In this document: piece after piece, positions 23,586 through 36,300 of the stretch | Layout of the letters: every line of letters begins with the position of its first letter | Numbering within the stretch: the first letter of the stretch is position 1 | Assembly: GCA_036925085.1 (NCBI GenBank) | Contig: JAUPFP010000004.1 | Span: forward strand, 2,122,001 to 2,186,000 | Direction of reading: 5' to 3' | Length of the DNA: 64,000 nucleotides | Source of the DNA: Brachycybe producta | Taxonomy: Eukaryota > Arthropoda > Diplopoda > Playtdesmida > Andrognathidae | Position numbers and translations under genes: made by a program | Notes under the pieces: generated by a model | Seen by the model: the letters and a program-made list of their open reading frames with translations, nothing else | What the model was told of the DNA's origin: nothing | Databases searched by the model: none

Positions 23586-24064
23586 TCATTTGTAATAATA
23601 TGGTTTAGAATGAATATATGTCACATGTATTCTAATATACAAAAATAATAACAGAACATAGAAAGGAACACCCCTCCTAAATAATAGAAAAGACCCCCTT
23701 TCGAATGCTACAACTGGAAAGAGGAAGAATCGAGATTTTTTTTTTAAAAAAATTACGTTTTTAAAAAATCGAAATTTTATATATCGAATAGATCTAAAAT
23801 TAGCCCTAAAAGAATGTGTACATCATTTTAGGTCTGATGACATTTTATTGTAGGTGGCCCCGTTTTCGAGTTCGACCCACTAAAAATTATGACCAAAAAC
23901 TCAAAATTTGTTTCTAAAAAATTCATACAAAAATAACCCCTGGATAAAATTTTCTAATTTTTTGTCAGGAGCTTCATATTGACCCACGGAATCAAATAAA
24001 AAATACTGCATGTCTTTATCTCATTCCGTTCTTGAGTTGTTCGAGGAACTAAATCGGGTTCCGG
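23586..24064. other. probable repeat-derived sequence ending in an AC microsatellite
   Basis: No gene seen. The segment 23,830-24,064 runs directly into the AC repeat, as 3' ends of retroposed or MITE-like elements often do, but no second copy lies in this window. Confidence 0.3.
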
Positions 24065-24085
24065 ACACACACACACACACACACA
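24065..24085. repeat. (AC)n microsatellite
   Basis: Ten and a half AC dinucleotides without interruption. Confidence 0.9.
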
Positions 24086-24154
24086 GACATCCTTTTTTTC
24101 CCCTTTTCTTGCATGATCCTATATACCTCCATTGCTTTTTAGAGCAATGGACGT

Positions 24155-24370
24155 CAAAAATGAACAACATTAAACAACTGTCCAGCATTACCCATTAAAA
24201 GAGAATTTACCATAGACATTGTGTGTCAATTTTTAATAAGAATTCCAATCACTCTCAAGAGAAATCCGGTTTAGTTAAAACGGCTAAGAAAGACTCAACC
24301 AACACCACAAGCACAGTTACAACAATTCATTCATCACAAGACATTTTTGCACCATCACTCCATAAGTGGT
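24155..24370 (+). repeat. dispersed repeat family B, copy 2
   Basis: Homologue of 20,225-20,420: CCATTAAAAGAGAATTTACC, CAATTTTTAATAAG and GGTTTAGTTAAAA occur in the same order and spacing. The open frame across it is not conserved between copies. Confidence 0.6.
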
Positions 24371-24463
24371 TGTGCATGCCGCGACAATTCAAAATAATAA
24401 TAAAGAAAAAGCAAAAAAAAAAAAAGCCACAAATTGAGACATAAATTTTATATATTATTAATG

Positions 24464-24740
24464 TGTATAACCCGACTCCTACTGGGCGTCGTACTACGAG
24501 ATGTCTCACGGCGACCTGTTGGCAACAAAACAGAATGAAGAGTCGCACGTTGCTTTACTACCGTAGAAGAATGGTAGCACCAAGTGACGAAATACCAAAT
24601 ACCCCATGCGAACGAAAGGGACCGGTCCAAACCGTCCGTTGGGATGTTGTACGGCACAAAAGCGGAGAGCTGCCCACCACAATAACAACCCCCAAGTGAA
24701 GACCCAAAACAAAGAGATGTAGAATAAAACGTATAGTTTA
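24464..24740 (+). mobile_element. possible LTR-like fragment
   Basis: A GC-richer island that begins TGTATAACCCGACTCC. It contains a short inverted motif (CTACCGTAGAAGAATGGTAG) reminiscent of the hairpin in the 17,099-17,888 candidate LTR, and ends near an AATAAAA. No target duplication or clear 3' boundary was found. The integrase scrap about 0.5 kb downstream makes a gypsy-related origin plausible. Confidence 0.3.
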
Positions 24741-24819
24741 TTCATAATTTATATATGGGTATGTGGCCAGATGCGGCCCATGGGCTATACGGTGCACATG
24801 TATGCTTTAGAGCATTTAA

Positions 24820-25000
24820 ATATTTTTTGACTTTTGGCCGTTTTTTGAAAAAAAGCCAGGTCTATAGACTTGATTTTTGACCCATTTTTTCGAATTTTAA
24901 AAACTCTTGAATCCTTGTGCTTTTTCAAGCTTTTTGGGACTTCTGGGGCCAATTGTGTGCTCCTGATGCATTTTTAAAGCTTTTAAAGCATGTAGCACTG
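24820..25000 (+). repeat. T-rich dispersed repeat family C, copy 1
   Basis: Shares ordered blocks with 28,205-28,385 (TCTTGAATC, GGGACTTC, CTCCTG/CTCTTCTG, GCATTTTT-like) and more weakly with 28,040-28,195. It is an interspersed repeat of unknown class. Confidence 0.4.
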
Positions 25001-25219
25001 ACACACTCGACACTTAAGTATCAGGCATGAGGTATCCCTTAAAGTGCAATCGTCCACCTCCAATTCCACACCTACCCCACCCTTAATTACCCCATGTGGC
25101 TCATACAATCGGCATAGAAGGAACCGACAGAGATGGATAACACCAAACGAATTGTTTTACAAATGTTACGCATGAAAAATACATTTTTTCAAAAGTAGTG
25201 GTATTTTGTTTGTTTTGCA

Positions 25220-25328
25220 ATACAACATGCAGCAACTACAGCCTACCACCCACAGACTGATGGTTTGGTAGAAATAAATAAATACACCATGATGGAAGTT
25301 ATAAAGATGGAGCAAACTGCAATATGAT
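25220..25328 (+). pseudogene. Ty3/gypsy integrase remnant
   Basis: One frame reads AATTAYHPQTDGLVEINKY and then stops at about 25,326. The TxAYHPQTDGxxE motif lies in the catalytic core of gypsy-type retrotransposon integrases, next to the active-site Glu, and is highly diagnostic. Only about 35 codons survive. No reverse transcriptase, RNase H or complete LTR pair is attached, so this is a dead fragment. Confidence 0.8.
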
Positions 25329-25329
25329 T

Positions 25330-26342
25330 ATGGTCTCTTGTAGTAATTCATAAATAAAAATTACACTTCCTAAATAAAAAACAGAATTATATGCATTCTT
25401 GTGGATTGCAACGTGAACAAAGTTTATTTTAATGCTTCAAAGGCGAATTCGGTTACAATAATTGTGGTAAAGTATGACAAGATACTGCAAGCGAGCATAC
25501 ACATTTTTATTTTATAAGTTATAATAATAACTCTTAGCTAGATTTTGGGTACTGGGGCCATTGGTATCCAAATCTAAAATATGCATTAGATGTAAATGTT
25601 ATATAGACGACATTTACTATGTATATATTGCAAATTGCTTAAGATGTGGCTCGTTGTGAATACTTTTAATTATCATAAACTATTATTTACGTGTCTTTTT
25701 TTATTATATGCATGCCTCCCACACAAATTCAGGCACAGCATTATTATGACTTAAGCTATTTTATGGTATTTCATTTTCGAGAACAAACCAAAATGAAAAA
25801 TGTTAAACAAAGGATGTGCGTTATCTGATTATTATAGCGAGGTAGTATTATAATAATTAATTGTATTAAATCAGAAATAGATTAAACTAATTCCATTCCA
25901 ATATGATTTTTTTCCCTCTTACTTTGGAGTAAATACAAACAAGCATTAAAACATTTTAATACATATTCATAAAATTATGAATTTATGACAACTCCCAAAT
26001 TTGTGATCTTTTTATCTTAAATCTTTGCAAAAACCTTATAAAAAGTGGTCTAAATTTGTAGTATTTTTGTTGTATATTATACTGTATATGAAATACACAA
26101 AATATATCATATAGGTGAAAACAGACAGAAATAATCAATTTTAAACAAAGAAAAACAGAAAAATACACAAACACAGACACATATGGAGTAACTGGACATC
26201 AGTTTATAAATGGAAGAGAGAAAAATTTGTTTTAAAAGAAATTAAAAAAAGATCAAATTATTATTATTATCAGATATTAAAAATAATCCACCTAAAATAC
26301 GTGCTGGTTTAATATATGTATTTGTATCTTTTTATGTAAATG

Positions 26343-26343
<1 letters not shown>
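25330..26343. other. AT-rich intergenic, nothing recognised
   Basis: No supported exon, RNA gene or structured repeat. Confidence 0.4.

Positions 26344-26398
<55 letters not shown>
26344..26398. repeat. (ATA)n microsatellite, about 18 copies
   Basis: Uninterrupted ATA/TAA trinucleotide run of about 54 bp. Confidence 0.95.
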
Positions 26399-26401
<3 letters not shown>

Positions 26402-27481
26402 TGTGTGCTTAATATGATTGTGGGGAGAGAAAATTTTTTTTTATATATATTTTATATATTTATAAGGATGCAATTTTCATTTCAATCATTGCATTCATTC
26501 ATAATCAATCATAAAATCCTAACAAATTTCTTAAGGTGTGTGTGTGTGACAAAGACAAACATAATTAATGTAAATATAATCATATATATAGAGGCAATGA
26601 AACATAATTAACACAACAATTCAACAAATAAAAACTATAATAGTAAGCTTACCACCAATTGACAATCTCATATAAAAAGGCAATATCAGATCACCTGATA
26701 CTTTTTTTTGTTCAATAGGTTTTTTTTTTCATTACTGACAAATTACTTCATCTACATAATAAAACATTTGTCAGTACAATCACATTTGTTTACCTGGGTA
26801 CCCAACACTTACCAACATTGTTGACACTCAACAGTAATATTAATAAAACTAAAAAAGAAAGCAATAATTATTAAAAGAAAAGAAAAAGTTACAATGTTTC
26901 AAATTTATGACAGAAATTTATTTTTTGAAATTTTATTTTTTTTTTCCTTTCAAGGAAGAGTTTATTTACTAACCATGTTAGTTTAGAGAACCTACATGGA
27001 CTTTCTTAAACCTCATTCAGTCAAGATGAATACATTGCAAGCATGTCTGGTATATACTGCAATCAATTTAAAACAAAATACACTGTATCATGCATTATAA
27101 AGTGTTGCAAAGTTTTAAATTAAAACAGCTTGCAATTTTTTTTTGAAATACAAAAAACAAAACAACAAAGAAAATGCCTATTTCCCTTTCTTTATTAATT
27201 AAAGAAAGATCTGCTATATAGTATACAGTATAAATCGTTAAGCTTTGCCTTCCGTTTAAAACTTGATTACATTTATTGTAAATTTCGTTAGTTTAAGGAT
27301 GTATTAAAAAACTACACACAATCAATAATTCTAGTTATTTTTAGAAACATAGTTAAGAGTACCTCATGGAATAATAGTTGAATCAGACAAAAACAAAGGG
27401 TCTTAAAATGATCTGACTAGACATTTAGTAGAGGCTTTAATTTCGCTTTCTTTTATGCGATTCATGGTGGTAAGGTTAGTA
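26399..27481. other. AT-rich sequence downstream of the giant gene
   Basis: Nothing recognised. Part of it could belong to an extended 3' UTR of the - strand gene if the proximal poly(A) signal is skipped. Confidence 0.35.
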
Positions 27482-27487
27482 TTTATT
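27482..27487 (-). promoter_or_regulatory. candidate poly(A) signal of the giant gene
   Basis: First AATAAA on the - strand after the stop codon, about 180 bp downstream. Further AATAAA motifs occur near 27,190 and 27,265. Without transcripts the site actually used is unknown. Confidence 0.35.
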
Positions 27488-27667
27488 TTTTTTTAAATGA
27501 TTCTCTTATCAATTTTTCCAACTTCCTCAAAAAATTCTTCATTTGATGAGCAAAATGTGAAGCAACCAAACTGTATAAGTGCGTAAAGATTTATCATTGT
27601 TGGTACCACTTTAATTAAGGAAGATCAACAGGTTTTACTTTTTGTTACTTGATTTTCTAATTTCTCA

Positions 27668-27887
27668 TCAATGATGTCCAGTTTGGTGAGAACTTTCTTT
27701 TTCTTCTTCTTCTTCTTCTTCCTCCTCGTTTTTGCGTTCTTCTAAGAATCGATCGAGAACATCTTGCATTTGCTGTTGACGACTCCCATCGTCATGTTCG
27801 TCACCACCAACCAAAGTATTAGTTTCGAAAGTCACGACCTCTTTGCCATCAGGACCAATAACTCGTTGCACCCTTTGAGTCACAACT
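27668..27887 (-). CDS. giant gene, terminal coding exon (220 bp)
   Basis: Encodes the last 73 residues. The acceptor is TTTTTTTAG before 27,887, and the first base completes an Arg codon split AG/A with the previous exon. The sequence opens RVVTQRVQRVIGPDGKEVV, a basic/valine-rich stretch followed by PDGK. This echoes the D-x-x-G-N modules in the upstream 8-kb and 90-bp exons and resembles the V-rich, basic C-terminal tails of ankyrins. An acidic run of nine Glu, coded by a GAA-type microsatellite (27,703-27,725), precedes the end SSHQTGHH and TGA at 27,668-27,670. The run length is likely polymorphic. Confidence 0.85.
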
Positions 27888-28039
27888 CTAAAAAAGTCAA
27901 GATTGTTGTTAATTTAGATGGAAGTTCATGTATGTTGTTGTATTTCCGTTTAAATTATTTTTTATGTCGTTCTTCTGTTTTAAAAATTTTTATATTTTTT
28001 TCGTTTTTGATTTTCGGACATATTTGATAGCAAAAAAAG

Positions 28040-28385
28040 CAGACGACTTTTTCCCATTTTTTACATTTGAAAAATACCTGAATGTTTGCAATTTTAAAGC
28101 TTCTTGAGACTTTTATTGTCTAAGGGAAATGTCGTCCTTACTGAGGCCCTTTTCGAGTCGTTTCATTGTTTCACTAGGCATTTTAAAAGCTTTTTCATTT
28201 TTTTTTTTTTGAAAATAAAGCAAATTCGATGGACCTTTTTTTTAGATTTTAACATTTCTTGAATCTTTACAATTCTTTATTTAAACACTAACTTTTTAAA
28301 AACTTGTTGGGACTTCCGTGATCATTTTCAGCTCTTCTGTCGAATTTTTCAGGATTTTGAAAACTTTTCAACTTTGCTCTGGGGT
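28040..28385 (+). repeat. T-rich dispersed repeat family C, two intronic copies
   Basis: Two tandem degenerate copies (about 28,040-28,195 and 28,205-28,385) of the repeat seen at 24,820-25,000. They lie inside the last intron of the giant gene. Confidence 0.4.
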
Positions 28386-28775
28386 TATTCCACGGCAACT
28401 CACACAGGTTTGGACCCGATTATAACTCTGCTTCCATGGTAGTTACTAACTTGATTTTTAACTTGTTAGAAAGGTATTGGAACAAGAGCAGCTTTTAAGA
28501 TAAACATTTGACACCAAATATCTCAAAATACTTATTTTTTAAAAAATTATCAAATTTTTAGAGCAAGTAGATCTAAATATCTATATGAGGTATGATCCAA
28601 ATTTCAAAGATGTTAAAAAAACGATGAAATATCGAAAAACATTCTAAAGTTTAAAAAAGTTAGTTACAGCCACAAAGGTGCATTTTTAAATATACATGTA
28701 ATGCATAAAACGCTCAAACATGTTTGTCAGGTCCAAAATGGCCTTTTTCGTGTTGATTTGACATGGAATGGACCC
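28381..28775. mobile_element. intronic element with imperfect terminal inverted repeats
   Basis: The left end GGGGTTATTCCACGGCAACT and the inverse of the right end (GGGTCCATTCCATGTCAAAT) align over about 24 bp with several mismatches. The interior has no open frame. It sits in the last intron, close to the GC donor of the preceding exon. Target duplications are not clear. Confidence 0.4.
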
Positions 28776-28812
28776 TAGTTACAGAAAGTGTAACAAAATA
28801 TAGAAAACTTGC

Positions 28813-28867
28813 CTAGTTGTTGTTGACGGTGCTCGAACCACATTGTGATCATCCGTCTCATAATCGC
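28813..28867 (-). CDS. giant gene, 55-bp exon ending in a GC donor
   Basis: Encodes about 18 residues, GDYETDDHNVVRAPSTTT, acidic then Thr-rich. The acceptor AAATAG lies before 28,867, and a split Gly codon (G/GC) joins it to the previous exon. It ends AACTAG/gcaagt, a GC donor with otherwise perfect U1 complementarity, leaving two bases (AG) that the terminal exon completes as Arg. No GT donor nearby gives the right frame. Confidence 0.75.
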
Positions 28868-28943
28868 CTATTTAAACATAAAAAATATCATCCCATGAGT
28901 TGGTAATAAATTATTATAATAAGATAAGCATGACACAATTTAC

Positions 28944-29006
28944 CTTGAGCATAAAATTCAACTCTAGGATCTGTCTCCCAATCATCTTCGTCAGGTTGTT
29001 CGGTTT
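28944..29006 (-). CDS. giant gene, 63-bp exon
   Basis: Encodes 21 residues beginning ETEQPDEDDWETDPRVEFY, strongly acidic. The acceptor is TACTTTTAG and the donor CTCAAG/gtaaat. Both flanking introns are phase 1, so the exon can be included or skipped without changing frame. Confidence 0.8.
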
Positions 29007-30337
29007 CTAAAAGTAAATCCAAGTAAAACACTGGTCAACTCAGTAAACAGACACAATGATAAAGTAGGGCGTGAAAAAGTGTGCAATTAGCATCACAAAA
29101 AAAACCCAACATTTAAACAACACGCCATCAAATTTAAACAACATTAGTAATGAAAACATAAAAAATAAAAATGAAATGTTAGTCTGAAATAAAAGATAAT
29201 TAAAAAAAACCAAAGAACAAAATAAAACAAAATATAGCAAAGAATCCATAAAAATTACTAAAAGGCACCCAAATCAAAATTCAACCACAATACCAAAAAA
29301 AAAAAAATAATAATCAAATGACAACAGATAATAAACCAAATAATAATTAGCTAAAATATTAATTAGTAATATGTAACACCAAACTAACAACAGAACCAAA
29401 TTAATACAAAAAGCAAGCAGAAAACAACACTAAAACAGCATTAGTACATAGTACCATAAGAACAACAATTAAACCCTAAAATGAATTGATTTAAATCGAG
29501 ATTTAAATGGAATTGTTTTTTTTATAGAAACTAGTAGCTGAATACGTTAAAAAAGTATTTTCATTATTATTTTGAAAAATACCAAATTTCAAGTTATTTG
29601 TGGTTAGATAAAAAAATATAATCATTTAACATAAAAACATTGTTTTAAAAGATTTCTTTATGTAAATAATTTTATAAAGACCCAAATTTCAACTTGAATC
29701 CTTTAAACAGAGCTATAAATATAGAAAAAACTTTGTTTTTCTTTTAAATACAAGATTCAAGTTACAATTCAAATGTTACAAAGCCGTTCTTAAATTTGGG
29801 GCATAGCACAGTCATTCACTGTTTTAGTTTCAAAACAAACATTGAAATTGTTCTTAAAAATGTTAAGAAAAAAAGGGCATCCATTTCTATATTTATTTTA
29901 ACTGTATTAATACAGTAGTAAATAAATTTAGTGATTAGTCAAATTAAATGTTCCCACGTAAATTCTGAACAGAACTAATAGTTTCTATAACAAAAATATA
30001 TTTGAACTTTATGCACCAACTGTTAATTAGAATATTTTTAAGTAGCAATTAGTTAGGCTAATTGTAAATTATCCCGTTTTAACACTGAAATGAAAAAAAA
30101 TTATAAAGAATGTCATGCACAAAATTAAAACAATTACGCATTGTTAATGAAATTAAATTGACAATCTCACATGCTATTATTACACAATATAAGTATTAAA
30201 AAATGAGAAACCGATTAAAAACAAAGGACAAAATATTTTCTTGTTTTAATGTTTGAGAATAGTAAAAAGAACACAAATAGAAAAAAAAAACAAAAAAAAG
30301 ATTAATTAATTAAAGTGGTTAGTCATTTTTAGTCTAC
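29007..30337. other. intron of the giant gene (1.3 kb)
   Basis: AT-rich, no additional exon supported. Poly-A/T runs and short open frames only. Confidence 0.6.
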
Positions 30338-33300
30338 CTGGGCGTTGCAATCCAACAGATGCACTGTGGATAGAGGAGGAGGGTTCTGGTTCCGGACCAC
30401 AGTAACAATCCTCCGAATGAGAGGAAGAGGAGACCGTGGGGGAGGAAGGAGGAGACTCGTGGGACCCTATACTCTTTTTGGGAGACCCGAAATCCAAGGG
30501 TGGATCAACTAAAGGGCGCACAATCGTCGTTTTGGATGTCGAGGTTCTGGGACTGGGCTTTGGAGGACTCTCGGAGGATGTTGGAATGTCTATTTTAATT
30601 TCGGTCAAGGGTGCTTTTGTGGAAGTGACAACATGTTTAACAACTTTCATTACATTCCCTTGTTCATCTCTCGAAGTCATCGATTCGCTTCCCTCACCGG
30701 GTTGAAACCCTTCTAATGTTTTTTTCATAAATTCTTCCATCTGCTGATGGGCTTCGGGGCCAGAGAAAGACACCGATCTGATGTCAGGACGACTTCGCCT
30801 TTGCCGAACGACGCGACGAACATTTCCAACTTCGTCAACGGATTCATAAAACTCTGTTTTCGTCTCGCCAACATCATCGGAACCATCATCTCGCTTTAAT
30901 CCAAATGGACTGTCGACATCTCTTGCAGATGGAATGTCTGAGGTGATCGTGGTGACATCTTCTAAACGTTCTCGATATTCTCTAAGTTTTTCTTCTGCAT
31001 CGGGTCCAGAAAAACTGACAGTGGTCATTTGTGGTTGCATAATGACACGATGTTGAACTGTTCTCGTGATGTGCACATTGCCACTATCGTCAGTTGTCTC
31101 CATTTCAACAACATCCTCGCCGGGTTGAAAACTATCCATGAAGTCTTTCAATTTGGTGTCAACATCTGGTCCTGTAAAAGTGACAGTGTGAACCTCAGGA
31201 TCTAACATCACGGAACGGTGTATCGTTTGCGAAAACGGTCCTCGTTCCTGCGCTGCACCGCTATCAAATGAATGACTTTCTTGCTCTTTATCATCGGTTC
31301 CGTAATTTTTTGTAGTACTGGACAAGGATTCGTGATCGACATCACTTCCGAAAGTATCGTAACGAGGAATCGTTTGGAAGTTGCCTTCGCTGTCGGTGTA
31401 AGTGCTCGTAATGTATCTGCCGCCGGTTGCGGTCGTAGTGGTTGTGGTAGTCGATGAAATTACCGGTAAATTCTTCTCCGTTCGAATGTTTCCTTCGGAG
31501 TCCATAAACTGTAGTTTCATTTCATCTTGTTCGATGTAAACTAGTTTCCCATCGCCATAATGAACATCTGGTAGAGAGGGAAGACTCTGTTGCAACTGCG
31601 GCTGATAAACCTTTTGTTCTTGTTCCACCGTATCCGTGCTCGATACCATCATCGTCGACTCTTCACCAGATGTTTGCATACTCGTAAAACTTGACGACAT
31701 GATAGAATCAGTTTCGTATTGGTAGGTGGCATGTGTGGCTGTCGAACTGCTCGGTTCTAAAGAGTCAGTGCTCGACACCATGTTATCGGCACTTCCAGCA
31801 CCTCCTCCTCCACTGCCACCACCTCTGCTACTTTCTTTCCCAATGCCGCTTCCAGCACCTCCGAGTGAGTCTCTGTCATATTCATGACCGGTGACACTAC
31901 CGAAGTTTGAAGAACCACGTATTCTACCCTCGTCTCCGAGAGAGTCCGAATCACAGTCATCGTCTTCGTTACCATCTCGCCTCTCGTCACCTTGAAGAGA
32001 ATCGACGTCAGCATCCTTTTCTTCAAAGTGCCTCACATCGTCACCATGTAACGAGTCTCTGTCGACATCATCATCTTCATCTTTTTGAACATAACTTTGA
32101 AAACTCTCCTCTTTACTAGAGAACGCGACAGTGGATGATTTGTCTACGACACTCGAAGGCAACGTTGAAGTAGTAACGGTAATCGATGAACTGCTCGATT
32201 CTGCTACACCACCTCTGTCTACGGTACCGTGACTAGAAATTATCGTTCTTTTCGTTACAGGAATTTCGTGGAGGGGATAAGGATGCTGTTGTTGTTGAAG
32301 CATCATTTTAATCTGTATAGGTATATCATCGCAGGACATAAGACAATCAAGATTAGCCTCTTCGTCGTCACCACTGCCACCAGGAGACGGAGTCTTGTCC
32401 ACCAAACTACTTTCAGTCGCATCACCACTTTCGGTTGATCCTGAGTCAACCTTCGATTTTTCGAGCTCTTTCGACGGTGGTAGGTCTTCCGTTTCGGTCA
32501 GCGGTTCTTCGACTTCGAACTGTTCGACATTAGACTGAGCCTGTTTTATGATTTCATCTATTTCAAACATCCGTTTTTCGTAGTCGTCCGAATCGCTGTC
32601 ATCGGGTCCTCTATCGGATAAAGTTTCTTGACTCTCGGCTTCGGAAGCTTGACTTTCGTGTCCTTCTTCAATTTCAGACAACCGAGCCGCCTCTTCTCTT
32701 GCTAACCTTTCGATCTTTTCAGCTTCCGAACATTCCTTTTCTAAACTTTCAAATTCTTGTAGTGAAGAAACCGAAGCATCATCTCCTTGACCACTACGGC
32801 TGTACATTTTACGTCCGCCGTTAAGAGATTCCTGTGAATCAGAACTGTGTCTTCTGTCTCTAGATAATAACTCTTGTTCCAGACGTTCAAATTCTTGTAA
32901 TGAAGACATGGAGATGTCATCGTTTTCTCCACTCTTGCTGAAGAACTTTCTACCGGCAAGTATATCAAACTCGGGTGTACTCGACTTAGATTCCTTGACA
33001 CGAGACAGATCCAACTTCTCATCCTCTTCGTCTTGTTTCTCGCCCTCTTCGATAATGTCTTCCAACTCTTCGTCGTGAGCATAAAATTCCGCTTGATCGT
33101 AACCTCGCTCGAAATTCATTTGGTAATGGTATCCATTTCCTTTCACAGCTGCTGTAGTTGTGGCTGCGGCTGCTACGGCTCCATCCAAAGAAGTTTTCCG
33201 TTCGGAATCTTCAAACTGCATTTCCATCCACCTTCCAGCACTCTTGTCCAATTCTGACTTGGAAGCACCTTCTTTTTCCTGTTCTTCATATTCTCCCTTT

Positions 33301-36300
33301 TCAGTCGAAATATTATCACGTTTGTCATCGTCGACAACATCCTCCGGATAGTAAGTTACTCCAATTGGTTTAGCAGTGATGGGACTTACAGAAAAAGGTA
33401 AATCTCTTGTATCTTCAACAATTTCTGCCTCGAATTTAGTTGTCGTCGTTGTTGTTTCAGTGGTTCCTTGATAAACCATTTGAGACACAATATCGGGAAT
33501 GTCTTGTTTTTCAACCATTTCAAAAGAATCGCTACTTTCTTCCGATTCCGTCGCTTTGAAGGAACTCGACATTCCCGAAGTTGGAGGAGCATCGGAGCGC
33601 TGAACTGAACTTTTCCGCGACTTGACACCACTTTCGCGTTCCAATTCATCGTCATCATCGTCCGCAGCGGCCGAACCAGGAAAATGGTATCGTTTATCTA
33701 CGGTCGGTGTCACATGTTGAGTTATAGTTATGTCCGGAATATCAGCAGTTAAAAGACTAACACCTTTTTCTTTAGCCGATCTCTCGCTAGTTTCGAATTC
33801 GTGTTTCTCTCTCGGTGACGACAGTTCAACACTCGGTGTCCACGGAGATTCTTTCCTGTCCTCCTTTCGTCTAACAGCCACCGGTGACGGAGTGGCCACA
33901 GTTATATCGGCAACACCTTCATCATCCTTAATTTCGTATTCGTCAAGTGGTTCTGGAGACGGCGGCCGTTCTATTTCTTCCGACAGTTCCTTTTCTTCGG
34001 TCTGTTTCATTATCTCCGTTAGCTCCGAATCAGGACGATCGTCAGAAAACTGGAGTTCTGAATAAGGTCTTTGGTCGGAATCTGATTCGGCATGAGATTG
34101 AGGTCTACTGCTGATGTCTAAATCTTTTAACTCCGATTCGGGTCGATCGAGATCGAGCTCGGAACGACCGATGACAGTCTCCGTAGTCGACAGAAAACTA
34201 GAACACGTTTCGTCTTCGAGTTCCGAACGTAAACTGGGACTGTAGACATAACTTTCATCCAATGTTACCGTTCTTTGTTGAGACTGTGAATCTACTCGTG
34301 TTCCGTCTATGTGACGAACGACGTGATCAGAATCAGAGTCTGATAGTTCTTCATCTGAAGTGAACTTTAGTGGAAGTACAGACGTGTCGAGCGGTTGTGA
34401 TTGAACGATATCAGGTGGTAACTGACATAAACTGTTGCCTTCACCTCGCCTGAGATCCACATGACTAACTTCAGACCAACCACTTTCTCGTTGCGGTAAC
34501 ATGCCGGAAGACGAGGTACCTTTTTCATACTTATCGTCGTCTGGTTCGACATCATATTCTGGAATATAATCCACCTCGACCGGTCCATTCACTTGATGAT
34601 AAACATCTTGTTTCGTTATTGAAGGTGAAGTGCTCGTGCCACTAAAATCAATCGATACATCGTCGTCGTCATCGTCTTCGGCCGGTGGTGCCGATGCAAC
34701 CGGCACCATTGTACGGTCGTCCAATATGACACTGGTGGACGACTGCGTCATTAAAGTGGTGTGTGACGATATACTTGAAGGTGCCATCACATCTTGTTGA
34801 TCCGAAAAGATACTAGAAGTGACGCTTGTTGTGGTGCTCGAACAGACGGCACCTCTAAAATGCATGTCACTTTCTGTCTCCTCCTGACTAGGACTCAGAC
34901 TTTCGTGAAGATCATCGACAACTTCACCGGCTAAATAAGCTCCGGATTCTTGACGATATATCGAAGTTCTCATTTGAGAGTCACCCAGATACTCTGCTGT
35001 GTCAGAAAGAGATAGTTCGGAATGTTGAAGTTCACAATCCGGAGATAACCGTATCACATCACTAGATTCAGGTTCGACTCCATTCATATATTCCTCCTTC
35101 TCGGCTTGAATTACATCAGGTTGAAAAGAGTGCGTCGAGTGTGGCGGAACTTCCGCAGCACAGTCTAAATCTTCTTTGATTTGTGAAATTTCAGAATCTT
35201 GAATTACTTCAAATGGACTGTCCAGTTCATCGGTAACAATGTTCGTTTCGATATCGTACTCGCTCTGAAAATCAGTCAGAAGCCTTGAAGCTTGTTCTTC
35301 CATTGGAATCATTGTCGACGTACTGTCTGCAGACTCCATACTTCGTATCATACGATCGGACTTGGTACTACTGCATAACGAATCAAATGGTGATTTTATC
35401 TTGAATGTCATGTCAGATAGTTCTCGTTCACCTCGAATAACTTGTTCCGGAATTTCGGTTTCGTATGGTTCCTTCACGGGTTTCTCGACGGCGAAAAACT
35501 GCTCGTCATCAACGGTTGGAGTTAAAGTGTCTCTTTCGAATTCCATTGCAGACGGAACCAATGTTTCACTTGTTTCGGATGAAATTTCTAAACTTCCAAG
35601 GTGACCAGAACTTTCCGAATCCATAGATTTCATCGAGTCTCTCGAACTATGACTCATAGAAGAACCGGCCGTCATATATTCTTGTGAAGTTGGCGCAGTA
35701 CGATAGGTTCCATCTTCAGACGTGGCACAAGTGTCATATTCCGATGATCCCGGACCGACAAGGGTTTCAACGTCCGAAGAACAAGGGCGGCTTGTGGCTG
35801 GAGTTCCATGGGACGTATGACCACTGTCGGTATCTACGGCAGAGTAATAGTGGCTTTCTCCAGAACTAGACCAAGACTCCATTTGTTCGCTACACTTTTG
35901 ATCGTAACGTTCTGAAGAACGCCCAGAGTGCTCAGTAACGACAAATCCAATAGTTCCTTCATCACGACTACGATTTGATTGTGCATCCGTGGTCTCGACG
36001 TGTGCTGTTGTGGTGGTAACGACGCGATCACGAGCTTGTCTTCTCAATCGCACCACTTCTTCGAACTCCTGCTCCTTGGTTTTGAGTTCTTCGGAAAAGC
36101 GAACGTCTCTTTCTGACCATTCTGTTTGCTTGCTTCGTGCCGCATTCACATCACTTGATGTTGATATCTTGATGACCTCTTCACTTGTTAACTTTGATGC
36201 TGTCGATTCTTCCAACTCATGAATTCGTTTTTCTTTTATTTCCGACGCACTTTTTTCTTCGAGGACATCCTTTTCACTTTCCATCACTGCCTCTGTTTCC

